The translations under genes were made by a program, and so were the position numbers. A stretch of DNA of 48,939 nucleotides, from contig JACPKS010000062.1 in NCBI GenBank assembly GCA_016186905.1, forward strand, positions 1-48,939, given 5' to 3'. Below, piece by piece: positions 7,515 to 18,699 of this stretch; position 1 is the stretch's first letter, and every line of letters begins with the position of its first letter. Source of the DNA: Deltaproteobacteria bacterium. Lineage in GTDB: Bacteria > Bdellovibrionota > UBA1018 > UBA923. The notes under the pieces are model-generated. The model was not told the DNA's origin and did no database searches. It saw only the letters and a list, made by a program, of their open reading frames with translations.

Positions 7515-8701
7515 ACGGGCATTCCGAGCGTGAAATAAAATGTGGCGCCCTGATTCACTCTCCCATCGGCCCAAATTTTTCCGCCATGCCTTTGCACAAT
7601 GCGCTGAACGGTGGCAAGCCCGATGCCAATCCCCTCGAATTCTTCCGCCGAATGCAACCTTTGAAATACCCGGAAAAGATTTTCGGAATATTTCGCATTG
7701 AACCCCGCACCATTGTCGCGGACCAAGTACGTCGTGACTCCATCGATCCGATCGACTCCCAATTCAATTCTGGCATCGGATTTCTTCGAGCTATATTTCC
7801 ACGCGTTGGATAAAAGATTTTGAAGCACGATCTGCAGGAGCTGCCGGTCGCCGCGGACTTCAATCTTCTCGGGGATGCTCCAGCGGACATCGCGCGCAGG
7901 CTCAGCTTTTTTCAGCTCTTCCGCGATTCCGCGAGCCATCGCGCTCAAATCGACTACGCCTACCCGCATTTCCTGCCGGCTAAGCCGCGCAAGGCTCAGC
8001 AAGCCATCGATCAGTTCCCCCATTTTCGTAGCGGCTCTTGAAATGCGCGTCAGGGCATCCGTAACACCCGGATCCGAGTTTTCACCCAGCTGCTCCTCAA
8101 GGATCCTGCTGAATCCGATCACCCCTCGAAGCGGTGCCCTAAGGTCATGCGATACGGAGTAAGAGAACGCCTCCAGGTCGCGATTGACTGTTTCAAGCTT
8201 GGAGTTACGGTCTTCCAGGTCAGAAACGAGCTTAGCGCGGACCGCGACAAGCTCCTCAAGCTCCGACGCCTGCCGTTTTAGGAGTTCGGTTTTTCTCGCC
8301 AGCTCGACGAAAACCGACACCTTGGCGGAGAGGATCTCCTTGGCAATCGGCTTGTGAACGAAATCCACGGCTCCCAGGGAATAGGCCTTCGACATCGCCG
8401 CGTCACTTATCGAGCCCGCTGTAAGAAAAATAATCGGAGTGTGCTGAAGCCGCTCCCGCTCCCGAATGAGTGCTGCGAGCTCGAACCCGTCCATCACCGG
8501 CATCTGGACATCCAGGAGAATGACTGCGAACTCCTTCTCCATCGCGTGCTTCAATGCCTCTCGACCCGACCGCGCCTGCATCAGGTTTCGACCAGGAGCC
8601 GAAAGCATGGCTTCAAGCGCCACCAGCCCATTAGGTTGATCATCAACCAGAAGAAGATTCACCACAGTTTGTTTCTCTGAATCATCGATAAGCGTCTTCA
8701 C
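7511..8701 (-). CDS. REC-histidine kinase
   Basis: A 396-residue protein with an N-terminal receiver (phospho-Asp64 in AVILLDVQMP), a coiled-coil linker (about 130-175), HisKA with His185 in YSVSHDLRAPL and a C-terminal HATPase (N box LQNLLSNAWKYSS, G2 GIGIGLATV). The coiled coil plus FSYSVSHDLRAPL is typical of phytochrome-like/bacteriophytochrome kinases, which use Rcp1-type regulators like the next gene. No membrane segments. Start: GTG at 8701 is preferred because GTGA overlaps the CheB stop, matching the other junctions in this operon; ATG at 8725 is possible but lies further inside cheB. Confidence 0.9.
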   Translation of the reverse strand: MKTLIDDSEKQTVVNLLLVDDQPNGLVALEAMLSAPGRNLMQARSGREALKHAMEKEFAVILLDVQMPVMDGFELAALIRERERLQHTPIIFLTAGSISDAAMSKAYSLGAVDFVHKPIAKEILSAKVSVFVELARKTELLKRQASELEELVAVRAKLVSDLEDRNSKLETVNRDLEAFSYSVSHDLRAPLRGVIGFSRILEEQLGENSDPGVTDALTRISRAATKMGELIDGLLSLARLSRQEMRVGVVDLSAMARGIAEELKKAEPARDVRWSIPEKIEVRGDRQLLQIVLQNLLSNAWKYSSKKSDARIELGVDRIDGVTTYLVRDNGAGFNAKYSENLFRVFQRLHSAEEFEGIGIGLATVQRIVQRHGGKIWADGRVNQGATFYFTLGMPV

Positions 8702-9285
8702 CCAAGATTCCCATTTTGGCCGCATAGCCGCACGAGCTCCGCGCTGATCTCCGCAAGCGGCAAGACATAATCCACGTTTGTCGCCTCAAGAACCGCACGC
8801 GGAAGCACATCGCTCTCGGCCGTATCCGGGTCCTGAACGATGAGAATTCCTCCTCGTTCCTTGATCTTAACCGCTCCTCGAACTCCGTCCCTGCTCGCAC
8901 AAGTCAGTACGACACCGATCACTCCGGCCTCGAAACTTGCGGAAGCGGAGTCAAAAAGCACTTCGATCGAGGGCCTGGAGTAAGAAACCGGGGCTTCCGT
9001 GGACAAAGCGAAATGTTCCCGGTCGACCAGTAAATGGTAGTCTGGCGGCGCGAGATACACATGGGACCCAAGGATCGGCGCTTTGTCCTGCACCTCGCTG
9101 ACAGGCAACGCCGACTGGGTTCTAAAAAGGGGGAGCAGCGAATCACCGGACCCACGTCCACGGTGCTGGACGATTGCAAGAGGCAGTGGAAACCGGGACG
9201 GCAAGCCCGCAAGCAATGTCGCAATCGCCTTCCGTCCACCAAATGAAGCGCCTACCACGATAATCCTTTCTGATTCTTCAGTCAC
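8698..9285 (-). CDS. cheB: CheB-type protein-glutamate methylesterase domain
   Basis: A 195-residue stand-alone CheB catalytic domain without the usual N-terminal receiver. The triad residues are visible: Ser14 in VVGASFGG, His41 in AIVQHRG and Asp133 in LTCASRDGV (TGMG.DG in classical CheB). It would hydrolyse methyl-glutamate on HAMP/receptor-type proteins or deamidate glutamine. Start is a GTG whose GTGA overlaps the CheR stop. No chemoreceptor, CheA or CheW is in the window, so the CheB/CheR pair likely acts on something other than a flagellar array, possibly the adjacent HAMP-repeat kinase. Without a receiver, its activity may be controlled by partners. Confidence 0.88.
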   Translation of the reverse strand: MTEESERIIVVGASFGGRKAIATLLAGLPSRFPLPLAIVQHRGRGSGDSLLPLFRTQSALPVSEVQDKAPILGSHVYLAPPDYHLLVDREHFALSTEAPVSYSRPSIEVLFDSASASFEAGVIGVVLTCASRDGVRGAVKIKERGGILIVQDPDTAESDVLPRAVLEATNVDYVLPLAEISAELVRLCGQNGNLG

Positions 9286-10130
9286 GAAGCACTGACCCTT
9301 CGGAATAATTTTCCCGTGTCGTCAACCTCCTCGTAGTTTCCCTCATAAGGGGTGAATCTGAGCGATTCAGCCTGACCGAGTGCCAGGAATCCCAGGGGTT
9401 CCAGGCTCTCATAGATCAGCTTGTGAACATGGTTCTGCAGATTGGAGTCGAAATAAATCATGACGTTTCGACATAAGATGACGTTGAAGGAATTAAACGA
9501 TGCATCCGTCACCAGGTTGTGATGAGCAAACACGACGTTCTCCACAAGGCTTGAACGGAAAATGGCCGCGTCCCCCTCCGCCCTGTAGTAGCCGGAAAAC
9601 GAGCGGGTACCGCCCGAGCGGATGTAGTTCTCCGTGTACTCCTTCATCGATGAGAGGGGGAAAATACCTCCCTTCGCCCTTTTTAATACAACGTCGCTCA
9701 AATCCGTCGCATATACCCGGCACTTTTTGGTAAGGCCCTCTTCATCAAGGAGCATGGCCAACGAATAAACTTCCTCACCGGTCGAACACCCGGCAACCCA
9801 GAGCCGAACCGACGGATATGTTCGGAGCATCGGGACCGCCTTCCGGCGAAAGACTCCATAGAAGCCCGGATCGCGGAACATGGACGTGGTATGCACCGTG
9901 ACCGCGACGAGAAAACGCTCCATCGCCCCGGGCTCGTGCAAGAGCTTGCTAAGCAATTCAGTGATCGTATGAACATTCTCCGCCGTAAGGCGGCTTAAAA
10001 TTCGGCGCCGAATGGATGCAAAGGCATATTGACGAAAATCGTAGCCGTACTCGGAGTAGATCCCATCCAGGAGCAGCCGGATTTCCGTCGTCTCGCAGTC
10101 CATACGACTTCCCGATAGTTCGATGGCCAC
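9282..10130 (-). CDS. cheR: CheR-type protein-glutamate methyltransferase
   Basis: A 282-residue SAM-dependent methyltransferase. It has the N-terminal all-alpha CheR domain (to about residue 75), the TTSMFRDP motif (81-88), the SAM-binding WVAGCSTGEEVYSLAM motif (111-126) and the CRNVMIYFD motif late in the protein. It transfers methyl groups to receptor glutamates. No TPR or pentapeptide extension. It begins six bases after the giant kinase and its stop overlaps cheB. An alternative start is ATG at 10103, just before the conserved region. Confidence 0.9.
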   Translation of the reverse strand: MAIELSGSRMDCETTEIRLLLDGIYSEYGYDFRQYAFASIRRRILSRLTAENVHTITELLSKLLHEPGAMERFLVAVTVHTTSMFRDPGFYGVFRRKAVPMLRTYPSVRLWVAGCSTGEEVYSLAMLLDEEGLTKKCRVYATDLSDVVLKRAKGGIFPLSSMKEYTENYIRSGGTRSFSGYYRAEGDAAIFRSSLVENVVFAHHNLVTDASFNSFNVILCRNVMIYFDSNLQNHVHKLIYESLEPLGFLALGQAESLRFTPYEGNYEEVDDTGKLFRRVSAS

Positions 10131-10136
10131 TTTTTC

Positions 10137-13100
10137 TTACCGATAGAGCCAGACCCTGAGCTGCGAAAGAAGCTGGTCAACATCGACCGGCTTCGAGAGA
10201 TAATCGGAGGCGCCTGCTTCAATGCACTTTTCCCTGTCTCCGACCATCGCCTTAGCGGTAAGCGCAACGATGGGTAGTTTCTTGTAACGGCCCATCTTCC
10301 TGATGCGCCTGATTGTTTCGTAGCCGTCCATCTCAGGCATCATTACATCCATGAGAACGACGTCGAAGTCCTGCTCCTTCTTGAGGAGATCGATCGCGCT
10401 TATTCCGTTCTCCGCGTACTGAACTTTCATCTCATGGTGCTCAAGCAGGCTCGTCAGGGCGAAAATGTTCCTCATGTCGTCATCCACGATGAGGATCTTT
10501 CTCCCGGCCAGAACCGCATCCTTGCGCCGGAACTCGTGGAGCATTTGGCGCTTGGCCTGGGGAAGTTCGGACTCCACGCGATGGAGAAAGAGCGCCGTTT
10601 CATCCAGCAACCTTTCCGGCGAATTCACCCCTTTGATGATGACCGCGTCGGCCACTCGCCTGAGATCCGCCTCCTCCTTTCCGGTAAGCTCCTTTCCGGA
10701 ATAGATGATGATGGGCAAATCCCTAAGCCCAAAGTCTTTCTGGGCCTTCGTGATGAGCTGGAAGCCTGTCATGTCGGGGAGTTTAAGATCCAGAACCATG
10801 CAATCAAATTGTCGATTACGGAGGAGTTCAACCGCCTCCGTACCGGTTCCGACGGCGGTAGTTTCAACATCGCCCTCGCTGATCAGGGCCAAAATGCTCT
10901 TGCGCTGCGTTTCGTCGTCCTCGACGACAAGCAGGCTCTTGACCTTGCGCTCAATGAATCCAGCGATCGTGGAAAACGCTTTCTCCAAACTCTCCTTGCT
11001 GGCCGGCTTCTGAAGATGGGCCAAAGCGCCAAGCTGGAGGGTTTTTTGACGGTCCTCTTCAACCGAGATCACATGCACCGGAATATGTCTGGTCTTCGGA
11101 TCATGCTTAAGCGTGTCCAGGACTGTCCATCCGCTGCGATCGGGAAGCCGTAAGTCGAGCGTGATCGCGGCTGGCTTGTACTTACGAACGAACGCCAGCG
11201 CTTGCTCGGCGCGCGTCGCGACAATTCCCTTGAACCCACGCTCCCTCGCCATATCGAGAAGAATGCGCGCGAACTCGGTGTCATCCTCCACGATGAGAAG
11301 CACGTGATCCCCTGCTCGAACACTCTCGCGATCATCAGGCACCTGCGACTCTGACTTCAAGATGGCCTCGGAGAATTCCGCTGATTCCGGCGCCGCATTT
11401 CCGATCTGCCCAACTATGGTTAAGGGCTGTTTATCCACGAGGCTGAGTTTTGGCCCATAGCCATAGCCAGAGCCGGAGCCGCCTCCACCATCCCCGCCCG
11501 AGCCTCTAGTGCGCCGTCTAGACAACGCCTGGTATTCCAACGGCAAGTAGAGCGTGAACACGCTCCCCTTGCCAGCCTCGCTTTCCAGACGGATTTCTCC
11601 ACCCAGAAGGCTGGCGAGCTCTCTGCTGATCGACAAGCCCAAGCCCGTGCCACCGTACTTTCTGGTGGTCGATCCTTCGGCCTGCTGGAATGCCTCGAAG
11701 ATGATTCGATGCTTGTCCCTTGGAATGCCGATGCCAGTATCGACCACTGAGAACCCGATCACCTCGCTTGCCTTGGCGAGAATCTCGTGGTCCGTACTCC
11801 AGCCAGACTTTGCAATTCCTACCTTTAAGGAAACTGCGCCTTTCTCCGTAAACTTGAACGCATTAGAGAGCAGATTTTTGAGGATCTGCTGCACCCTCTT
11901 ATCATCCGTTCGAATCGCATTTGGCAGCTTTTGATCCAGTTCGATATTGAAATCGAGTTTGCGCGCCTCGGCCGTTTGCCGGAACGTGCGTTCGATGAAC
12001 TCGCGCAGTTCCAGGAACGGAAAGTCCGTGACATCAACCGTCAGCATCCCCGCCTCGATCTTCGAGAGATCAAGAATGTCCTGGATCAGTTCGAGCAAAT
12101 CAGTCCCCGACGCGTGGATTGTCTTTGCGAATTCCAGCTGCTTGGCTGACAGATTGCCTTCCGGATTCTCCGAAAGGGTTTTCGCCAGGATCAGCAGGCT
12201 GTTGAGCGGAGTTCGCAGCTCATGCGACATGTTCGCGAGAAACTCGGATTTATACTTCGAAGTGAGTGCTAGCTGTTCGGCCTTTTCCTCCAGGAGACTC
12301 CTGCCAAGCTCGACCTCGCGGTTTTTCATCTCCACCTCGCTCTTTTGTTCGCCCAAGAGCTTGGCGCGTTCCTCCAGCTCCTCGTTGGCGCTCTGCAACT
12401 GCCCCTGCTGCTTCTTCAGGAGATCCTCTGACTGCTGAAGCGTATTGGCCTGACTCTCGAGTCTCTTGTTGCTTTCGGTCAGCTCCTCCTGTTGTGATTG
12501 CAGCTCTTCGGCCAGCGACTGCGATTGCTTCAGGAGCTGTTCGGTCTGCATCGTCGCCATGATCGTGTTGATCACGATCCCGATGCTCTCCGTGAGCTGG
12601 TCGAGGAACGCCAGGTGTATTTCGCTGAAACGATTGAAAGACGCCAGTTCAAGAACCGCGCGGACCTTGTTCTCGAAGAGAATCGGGATCACAACGATGT
12701 TGCCGGGAGCCCCTTCGCCCAAACCGGAGCTGATCCGTACGTAATCTTCGGGAACTTGTGTAACAACGAATCTCTGTCGCTCGAGCGCGCATTGCCCGAC
12801 CAGCCCCTGACCGGCCTTAAAGCTATTGGCTACGGACTTGCGTTCCGTGTAGGCGAAGCTGCCCAGGAGTTTGAAGGCGAGATTTTCGCCCTCACCGTCC
12901 GCGATATAGAAGACACCGTGCTGAGCGCTCACGAGCGGGGCCAGTTCGCTCAAGATCAACTTCGCTACCGCACCCAGATCCTTTTGCCCCTGCATCATAC
13001 GGACAAACTTCGCCAGGTTACTCTTGAGCCAGTCCTGATCCCGCGTCTTGCCGGTCGTGTCCCTCAAGTTTGAGATCATCTGGTTGATGTTGCTCTTGAG

Positions 13101-16100
13101 TTCCGTCAGCTCTCCAGCAGCCTCTACTGTGATTGTCCGGGAGAGGTCTCCCTTGGCGACGGCTGTAGAGACCTCGGCAATGGCCCGAACCTGAGTCGTT
13201 AGATTTGCGGCAAGCCGGTTCACGTTTTCGGTCAGATCCTTCCAGAGACCCGCAGCACCCGGCACGCTTGCCTGTCCGCCGAGCTTCCCGTCAATTCCCA
13301 CCTCACGGGCCACGCTGGTAACCTGATCGCCGAAAACCGCGAGGGTGTCGATCATCCCGTTAATCGTCTCGGCGAGCTGGCCGATCTCGCCTTTTGCCTC
13401 AAGGAACAGCTTGCGCTTAAGATCTCCGCTCGCCACTCCTGTCACGACCTGGGCGATGCTGCGCACCTGCGAGGTGAGGTTCGACGCCATCTGATTCACG
13501 TTGTCCGTAAGTTCCTTCCAGGTGCCACCGACACCCTTGACCGTGGCCTGTCCCCCGAGCTTGCCCTCCGTACCCACCTCGCGCGCCACGCGCGTCACCT
13601 CTCCTGAAAACGCGTTGAGCTGGTCCACCATCGTATTGATCGTGTTTTTGAGCTGCAGGATCTCGCCCTTCACGTCGACCGTGATCTTCTTTGTCAGATC
13701 ACCGTTGGCCACGGCAGTGGTAACTTCGGCGATGTTACGAACCTGACCTGTGAGGTTCGACGCCATCTGATTCACGTTGTCCGTAAGCTCCTTCCAGGTA
13801 CCAGCCACTCCCTTAACCGTAGCCTGACCTCCCAATCTTCCTTCGGTGCCCACTTCGCGCGCCACGCGGGTCACCTCGCTCGAGAATCCGTTGAGCTGGT
13901 CCACCATCGTATTGATCGTGTTTTTCAGCTCCAAAACCTCGCCCTTCACTTCAGCAGTGATCTTTTTCGTCAAATTGCCGTTGGCAACGGCGGTGGTGAC
14001 TTCCGCGATGTTGCGGACCTGCGCAGTGAGGTTCGACGCCATCTGGTTCACGTTGTCCGTGAGCTCCTTCCAGGTACCGGCGACACCCTTGACCGTGGCT
14101 TGACCGCCAAGTTTACCTTCCGTGCCCACTTCGCGCGCCACGCGCGTCACTTCTCCCGAGAACGCGTTGAGCTGGTCCACCATCGTATTGATCGTGTTCT
14201 TAAGCTGCGAGATCTCTCCCTTGACGGCGACCGTGATTTTCTTTGAGAGGTCACCGCTTGCCACCGCGGTCGTGACCTCGGCGATGTTTCTCACCTGCGC
14301 CGTCAGATTTGAGGCCATCTGATTCACATTGTCGGTCAATTCCTTCCAGGTGCCGGCCACGCCGCGAACTTCCGCTTGGCCCCCGAGTTTGCCCTCCGTA
14401 CCCACCTCACGCGCCACGCGCGTGACCTCGAACGCAAATGCGGTAAGCTGGTCGACCATCGTATTGATCGTGTTCTTGAGCTGGAGGATTTCGCCCTTGA
14501 CCTCCACCGTGATCTTCTTCGTAAGGTCGCCGCCGGCCACTGCGGTGGTGACCTCAGCGATGTTGCGCACCTGTGCCGTGAGGTTTGATCCCATCAGGTT
14601 CACGTTGTCGGTCAGTTCCTTCCAGGTACCCGCCACGCCGCGAACGTTGGCCTGGCCTCCGAGCTTTCCATCGGTTCCCACTTCACGCGCCACCCGCGTC
14701 ACCTCGGAAGCGAAGGACCCGAGCTGATCGACCATCGTGTTGATCGTATCCTTGAGCTGCAGGATCTCGCCCTTAACGTCCACTGTGACCTTCTTGCTAA
14801 GGTCGCCCTTTGCAACCGCAGTGGTGACTTCCGCGATATTCCGGACCTGCGCAGTGAGGTTTGAGGCCATCAGATTCACGCCGTCGGTCAAATCCTCCCA
14901 GACACCAGCCACTCCACGCACCGTGGCCTGGCCTCCGAGCTTGCCATCGGTGCCCACTTCACGCGCCACCCGCGTCACTTCGCTCGAGAATCCATTGAGC
15001 TGATCCACCATCGTATTAATAGTGTCCTTGAGCTGCAGAATCTCGCCTCTCACGTCGACGGTGATCTTCTTCGTCAGATCACCATTGGCGACAGCGGTGG
15101 TCACCTCTGCGATATTCCGAACCTGCGCAGTGAGGTTCGATCCCATCAGATTGACGTTGTCGGTAAGTTCTTTCCACGTGCCAGCCACGCCCTTGACCGT
15201 GGCTTGCCCTCCGAGCTTTCCGTCGGTTCCCACCTCGCGGGCCATCCGAGTCACCTCGGACGCGAAGGAGCCAAGCTGATCCACCATGGAGTTGACCGTG
15301 TTCTTGAGCTCCAAAACTTCACCTTGGGCATCCGCCGTAATCTTTTTCGTGAGATCACCGCTTGCCACCGCCGTGGTGACCTCGGCGATGTTGCGTACTT
15401 GAAGAGTGAGGTTCGAGGCCATCTGATTCACGTTCTCGGTCAGCTCCTTCCAGATACCAGCAACGTCCTCCACCTGCGCCTGGCCGCCCAGCTGACCCTC
15501 GGTTCCCACCTCGCGCGCTACCCGCGTCACTTCGGAAGCAAAGGCGCTCAGCTGATCGACCATCGTGTTCATCGTATTCTTAAGCTGGAGAATCTCCCCC
15601 TTCACATCGACCGTGATTTTTCTGGTGAGAACTCCGCTCGCTACCGCGGTCGTAACCTCGGCGATATCCCGCACTTGAGCCGTGAGGTTGGCGGCCATCT
15701 GGTTAACGCTGTCGGTAAGATCCTTCCATGTACCCGCGACACCGCTCACCTGCGCCTGGCCGCCAAGTTGACCTTCGGTTCCCACCTCGCGAGCCACTCG
15801 CGTCACTTCTGAGGAAAACGCGCCAAGCTGATCGACCATTATGTTGATCGTATTCTTGAGCTCCAGGATCTCGCCCTTCACATCCACTGTAATCTTCTTC
15901 GTAAGATTTCCGTTAGCCACGGCCGTGGTAACCTCGGCGATATTTCGAACCTGGTTCGTGAGATTGGCGGCCATCTGATTGACGTTATCCGTCAGCTCCT
16001 TCCAGGTGCCGCCGATGCCCTTGACCGTGGCTTGGCCTCCGAGTTTCCCTTCGGTTCCCACCTCACGTGAAACTCGAGTTACCTCGCTTGAGAAGGCGTT

Positions 16101-17705
16101 AAGCTGATCGACCATCGTATTGAAGGTGTTCTTGAGCTGCAGAATCTCGCCCTTCACGTCCACCGTAATCTTCTTGGTCAAGTCGCCGTTTGCCACAGCA
16201 GTGGTAACCTCGGCGATGTTGCGAACCTGTCCCGTAAGATTGGCGGCCATCTGGTTCACGCTGTCGGTAAGATCCTTCCACGTACCGGAGACACCCCCTA
16301 CCTGCGCCTGACCTCCAAGCAATCCTTCGGTACCCACTTCACGCGCGACACGCGTCACCTCGCCTGAGAAGGCGGTGAGCTGGTCCACCATCGTATTGAT
16401 CGTGTTCTTAAGCTCCAAAACCTCGCCCTTCACTTCGGCGGTAATCTTCTTCGTCAGATCACCGTTAGCCACGGCCGTGGTAACCTCGGCGATATTACGG
16501 ACCTGTGCCGTAAGGTTTGACGCCATGAAGTTCACGTTCTCGGTAAGATCCTTCCATGTTCCGGCCACATCGGGCACGGCGGCCTGGCCGCCGAGCTTGC
16601 CCTCAGTACCCACTTCGCGCGCGACTCGCGTCACCTCGGATGAGAACGCGCGAAGCTGCTCAACCATCGTATTGATCGTGTTCTTGAGATCGAGGATCTC
16701 TCCTGACACGTCGACCGTGATCTTCTTGGTCAAGTCGCCCCCGGCGATAGCCTTGGCGACTTCGGAGATATTTCGCACCTGTCCAGTCAGATTCGAGGCC
16801 ATTGAGTTCACGCTGTCCGTAAGGTCTTTCCACGTGCCCGCCACGCCGAGCACGACCGCCTGGCCTCCGAGCTTGCCCTCGGTACCCACTTCGCGCGCGA
16901 CTCGCGTCACTTCCGACCCAAACACGCGAAGCTGCTCGACCATCGTGTTGATCGCTTCCTTCAGCTGAAGCAGTTCGCCACGGACGTCGACCGTGATCTT
17001 CTTCGATAAGTCACCGCTCGCGATCGCGACCGTTACCTCGGAGATGTTTCGGACCTGCGCCGTTAGATTCGAGGCCATTGCGTTCACGCTTTCAGTCAGA
17101 GCCTGCCACGCTCCGGAAGCCCCTTTTACGACGGCTTGGCCTCCGAGCTTGCCCTCGGTACCCACTTCGCGCGCAACTCGCGTCACTTCGGAGGAAAACA
17201 CTCCAAGCTGTCCCACCATTTCGTTGACGACCCGAACGGCCTGCAGAAAATCTCCCTGGAGCGGCATTCCTTCCACCTCGGCCGCCATGGTCTGCGTAAG
17301 ATCTCCTTTCGCGACGGATCCGATTACGCGCACCATCTCGTTCGTGGGACGAACCAGGTCGTCAACCAACCCGTTTATCGAGGTGACGTAGGTATACCAG
17401 CCGCCTGACGCGCGAAGAAGGGTAGCGCGCCTTGAGGTCTTGCCTTCCTGCCCCACCTCCTTACGCAGACGCTGGAGTTCCTGAGCGACACTTTCGTTGA
17501 GGTCGATAATCTCGTTGACCGCATCCGCGATCTTGCCGTCGATACCCGCGTATTCAACGGGCATGCGCGCGGAGAAATCACCCTTCCGCACGGCCGCCAG
17601 AACCTGGAGCAAGTGTTTAGTGGTAATCCTGTCGAGAAAATCAGGGCCCGCCACAGGCGTGTCGATGGAAGTAGATGCCGTCTCGGGTTGAGGTTGCGCA
17701 GTCAT
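10137..17705 (-). CDS. Giant HAMP-repeat hybrid histidine kinase (Nik1/Os-1-like architecture)
   Basis: A 2522-residue soluble protein. It starts with two divergent HAMP-like units (to about residue 170), then 15 tandem units of about 92 residues, each reading [19 protein letters not shown]...[32 protein letters not shown] (172-1552). Then come a GAF domain (about 1560-1700), a long coiled coil, HisKA (His near 1826 in [13 protein letters not shown]), HATPase, a Gly-rich linker ([12 protein letters not shown]) and three receivers (phospho-Asp near 2183, 2303 and 2453). No membrane span. The 92-residue paired-HAMP repeat is the one known from fungal group III osmosensing kinases, which have about five units. 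Start: ATG 17705 has AAGGAGGGG just upstream; an earlier ATG at 17771 lacks one. Confidence 0.95.
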   Translation of the reverse strand: MTAQPQPETASTSIDTPVAGPDFLDRITTKHLLQVLAAVRKGDFSARMPVEYAGIDGKIADAVNEIIDLNESVAQELQRLRKEVGQEGKTSRRATLLRASGGWYTYVTSINGLVDDLVRPTNEMVRVIGSVAKGDLTQTMAAEVEGMPLQGDFLQAVRVVNEMVGQLGVFSSEVTRVAREVGTEGKLGGQAVVKGASGAWQALTESVNAMASNLTAQVRNISEVTVAIASGDLSKKITVDVRGELLQLKEAINTMVEQLRVFGSEVTRVAREVGTEGKLGGQAVVLGVAGTWKDLTDSVNSMASNLTGQVRNISEVAKAIAGGDLTKKITVDVSGEILDLKNTINTMVEQLRAFSSEVTRVAREVGTEGKLGGQAAVPDVAGTWKDLTENVNFMASNLTAQVRNIAEVTTAVANGDLTKKITAEVKGEVLELKNTINTMVDQLTAFSGEVTRVAREVGTEGLLGGQAQVGGVSGTWKDLTDSVNQMAANLTGQVRNIAEVTTAVANGDLTKKITVDVKGEILQLKNTFNTMVDQLNAFSSEVTRVSREVGTEGKLGGQATVKGIGGTWKELTDNVNQMAANLTNQVRNIAEVTTAVANGNLTKKITVDVKGEILELKNTINIMVDQLGAFSSEVTRVAREVGTEGQLGGQAQVSGVAGTWKDLTDSVNQMAANLTAQVRDIAEVTTAVASGVLTRKITVDVKGEILQLKNTMNTMVDQLSAFASEVTRVAREVGTEGQLGGQAQVEDVAGIWKELTENVNQMASNLTLQVRNIAEVTTAVASGDLTKKITADAQGEVLELKNTVNSMVDQLGSFASEVTRMAREVGTDGKLGGQATVKGVAGTWKELTDNVNLMGSNLTAQVRNIAEVTTAVANGDLTKKITVDVRGEILQLKDTINTMVDQLNGFSSEVTRVAREVGTDGKLGGQATVRGVAGVWEDLTDGVNLMASNLTAQVRNIAEVTTAVAKGDLSKKVTVDVKGEILQLKDTINTMVDQLGSFASEVTRVAREVGTDGKLGGQANVRGVAGTWKELTDNVNLMGSNLTAQVRNIAEVTTAVAGGDLTKKITVEVKGEILQLKNTINTMVDQLTAFAFEVTRVAREVGTEGKLGGQAEVRGVAGTWKELTDNVNQMASNLTAQVRNIAEVTTAVASGDLSKKITVAVKGEISQLKNTINTMVDQLNAFSGEVTRVAREVGTEGKLGGQATVKGVAGTWKELTDNVNQMASNLTAQVRNIAEVTTAVANGNLTKKITAEVKGEVLELKNTINTMVDQLNGFSSEVTRVAREVGTEGRLGGQATVKGVAGTWKELTDNVNQMASNLTGQVRNIAEVTTAVANGDLTKKITVDVKGEILQLKNTINTMVDQLNAFSGEVTRVAREVGTEGKLGGQATVKGVGGTWKELTDNVNQMASNLTSQVRSIAQVVTGVASGDLKRKLFLEAKGEIGQLAETINGMIDTLAVFGDQVTSVAREVGIDGKLGGQASVPGAAGLWKDLTENVNRLAANLTTQVRAIAEVSTAVAKGDLSRTITVEAAGELTELKSNINQMISNLRDTTGKTRDQDWLKSNLAKFVRMMQGQKDLGAVAKLILSELAPLVSAQHGVFYIADGEGENLAFKLLGSFAYTERKSVANSFKAGQGLVGQCALERQRFVVTQVPEDYVRISSGLGEGAPGNIVVIPILFENKVRAVLELASFNRFSEIHLAFLDQLTESIGIVINTIMATMQTEQLLKQSQSLAEELQSQQEELTESNKRLESQANTLQQSEDLLKKQQGQLQSANEELEERAKLLGEQKSEVEMKNREVELGRSLLEEKAEQLALTSKYKSEFLANMSHELRTPLNSLLILAKTLSENPEGNLSAKQLEFAKTIHASGTDLLELIQDILDLSKIEAGMLTVDVTDFPFLELREFIERTFRQTAEARKLDFNIELDQKLPNAIRTDDKRVQQILKNLLSNAFKFTEKGAVSLKVGIAKSGWSTDHEILAKASEVIGFSVVDTGIGIPRDKHRIIFEAFQQAEGSTTRKYGGTGLGLSISRELASLLGGEIRLESEAGKGSVFTLYLPLEYQALSRRRTRGSGGDGGGGSGSGYGYGPKLSLVDKQPLTIVGQIGNAAPESAEFSEAILKSESQVPDDRESVRAGDHVLLIVEDDTEFARILLDMARERGFKGIVATRAEQALAFVRKYKPAAITLDLRLPDRSGWTVLDTLKHDPKTRHIPVHVISVEEDRQKTLQLGALAHLQKPASKESLEKAFSTIAGFIERKVKSLLVVEDDETQRKSILALISEGDVETTAVGTGTEAVELLRNRQFDCMVLDLKLPDMTGFQLITKAQKDFGLRDLPIIIYSGKELTGKEEADLRRVADAVIIKGVNSPERLLDETALFLHRVESELPQAKRQMLHEFRRKDAVLAGRKILIVDDDMRNIFALTSLLEHHEMKVQYAENGISAIDLLKKEQDFDVVLMDVMMPEMDGYETIRRIRKMGRYKKLPIVALTAKAMVGDREKCIEAGASDYLSKPVDVDQLLSQLRVWLYR
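13052..17192 (-). repeat. 15 tandem 276-bp coding repeats (HAMP units)
   Basis: Fifteen in-frame repeats of 276 bp encode the paired-HAMP units of the giant kinase. The central units are nearly identical in protein sequence, and the outer units (first two, last two) are more diverged. The pattern suits growth by unequal crossing-over with ongoing homogenisation. Confidence 0.9.
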
Positions 17706-17774
17706 GTACCCCTCCTTGGGTATTTTTAGAAAAAAGTTCCACTTAAATTGAATAACGAGCCAATCGCTCAACAG

Positions 17775-17802
17775 AAATTAATTCACCTCACTCGGAAGTC
17801 AA
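17775..17802 (-). promoter_or_regulatory. Candidate promoter of the signalling operon
   Basis: On the minus strand TTGACT (17797-17802) and TAATTT (17775-17780) are separated by 16 bases, about 70 bases before the giant kinase ATG. The surrounding leader is AT-rich. Predicted by eye from sigma-70-type consensus only. Confidence 0.4.
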
Positions 17803-17913
17803 TATGCGAATTTAGCAATATGCTTTATTGATATATTCGGTGGGCAATTCTGGCGCGCGCGGCGCGGCTACCGCACATGGCCCTGTCTATGAATATCCTT
17901 GCTTAGGGGCTGG

Positions 17914-18087
17914 TCACTCCTCGAACAACTCCCTGATTTTCACTCCGAGCACCTTTGCCCATTTCTCAAGAGTGGAGAACTTGGGGTCGTAACCCTTGCG
18001 AAAATAACGGAACACGCTCGAATGCGAAGGCTGCGAAAAAAAGATCTCGATGTTCTGCCTGTTGAATAGGCCGTAAAGTTTCGTCAG
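17914..18087 (-). pseudogene. XRE-type helix-turn-helix fragment in frame behind the hemerythrin stop
   Basis: Directly after the hemerythrin TAA, and in the same frame, the sequence reads LTKLYGLFNRQNIEIFF, then SSVFRYFRKGYDPKFSTLEKWAKVLGVKIRELFEE and a stop. The second part is the C-terminal half of an XRE/Cro helix-turn-helix. There is no ATG, GTG or TTG at a sensible place and no ribosome-binding site, so it is a fragment, or the tail of a readthrough product. Confidence 0.5.
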
Positions 18088-18687
18088 TTAATTTTCGGAA
18101 CACCCGCAGCCGCCACACGGCTCAGAGCACCCACCGCCGCCATATTTTTCAACCAGTCCCTCAGCCAACTGATGCAGGCGCTCATGCTCACCGGAACCCA
18201 TTTCAGTTTCCTCGAACTTGGCGAAACGAACAGCCATTTCTTCAAAAACGTCGGCCGGAACCCTTGATTGTGCCATCGGATAAAGAACGTTGTCCTCCTT
18301 GTCGATGTGCTCCAAGAGAAGGCTGGAAAATTCATTTAAGGTATCTCTGATCATGGTCTTATCAGAAGAGCTCCACGACCCTTGGCGTTCAGATTGCTCC
18401 GATAGCAAGCCAACCAACCGGCGCCCCTCAGTGTGCTCAGCCAACATTACGGCAAGGGGCCCTGCTTCGGACGAAAATCCATACTGCTGCATGGCCGAAA
18501 AAAGAATTTTCTCTTCCTTGCCGTGGTGACAGCGGTCCGCAAATTCACGGATGAATCGAACAAAAAGTTTGTAGTCGCCCAAGTCGACTTCCTGCCCGCT
18601 TGCAAGCTGTTCCGCATAAAACTCAAAAGCTCCGAGTACGCGCTCAATAAAACGATGTTCGTTCATCAACGTCTCAATCGGGTCCAT
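18088..18687 (-). CDS. Hemerythrin HHE-domain protein with Cys-rich tail
   Basis: A 199-residue four-helix hemerythrin-like protein. Candidate di-iron ligands are NEHRFIE near the start, the CHHGKEEKILF segment, the LAEHTEGRR His/Glu and HIDKEDNVLYP. These proteins bind O2 or NO, or help repair iron centres. The last 20 residues are Gly/Cys-rich (GGGGCSEPCGGCGCSEN), an unusual tail that could bind metal. Start: ATG 18687 is chosen because GGAG lies six bases upstream; ATG 18699 is possible. It may belong to nitrosative or oxidative stress defence, but no neighbour confirms this. Confidence 0.85.
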   Translation of the reverse strand: MDPIETLMNEHRFIERVLGAFEFYAEQLASGQEVDLGDYKLFVRFIREFADRCHHGKEEKILFSAMQQYGFSSEAGPLAVMLAEHTEGRRLVGLLSEQSERQGSWSSSDKTMIRDTLNEFSSLLLEHIDKEDNVLYPMAQSRVPADVFEEMAVRFAKFEETEMGSGEHERLHQLAEGLVEKYGGGGCSEPCGGCGCSEN

Positions 18688-18699
18688 AGTTAGCTCCAT

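Noticed and set aside
13501..17691. Several plus-strand open frames (for example 13501-13746, 14329-14727, 16375-16968) with repeated sequence
   Set aside because: They are mirror frames of the HAMP repeats on the minus strand; they share their 276-bp period and have no ribosome-binding sites or families.
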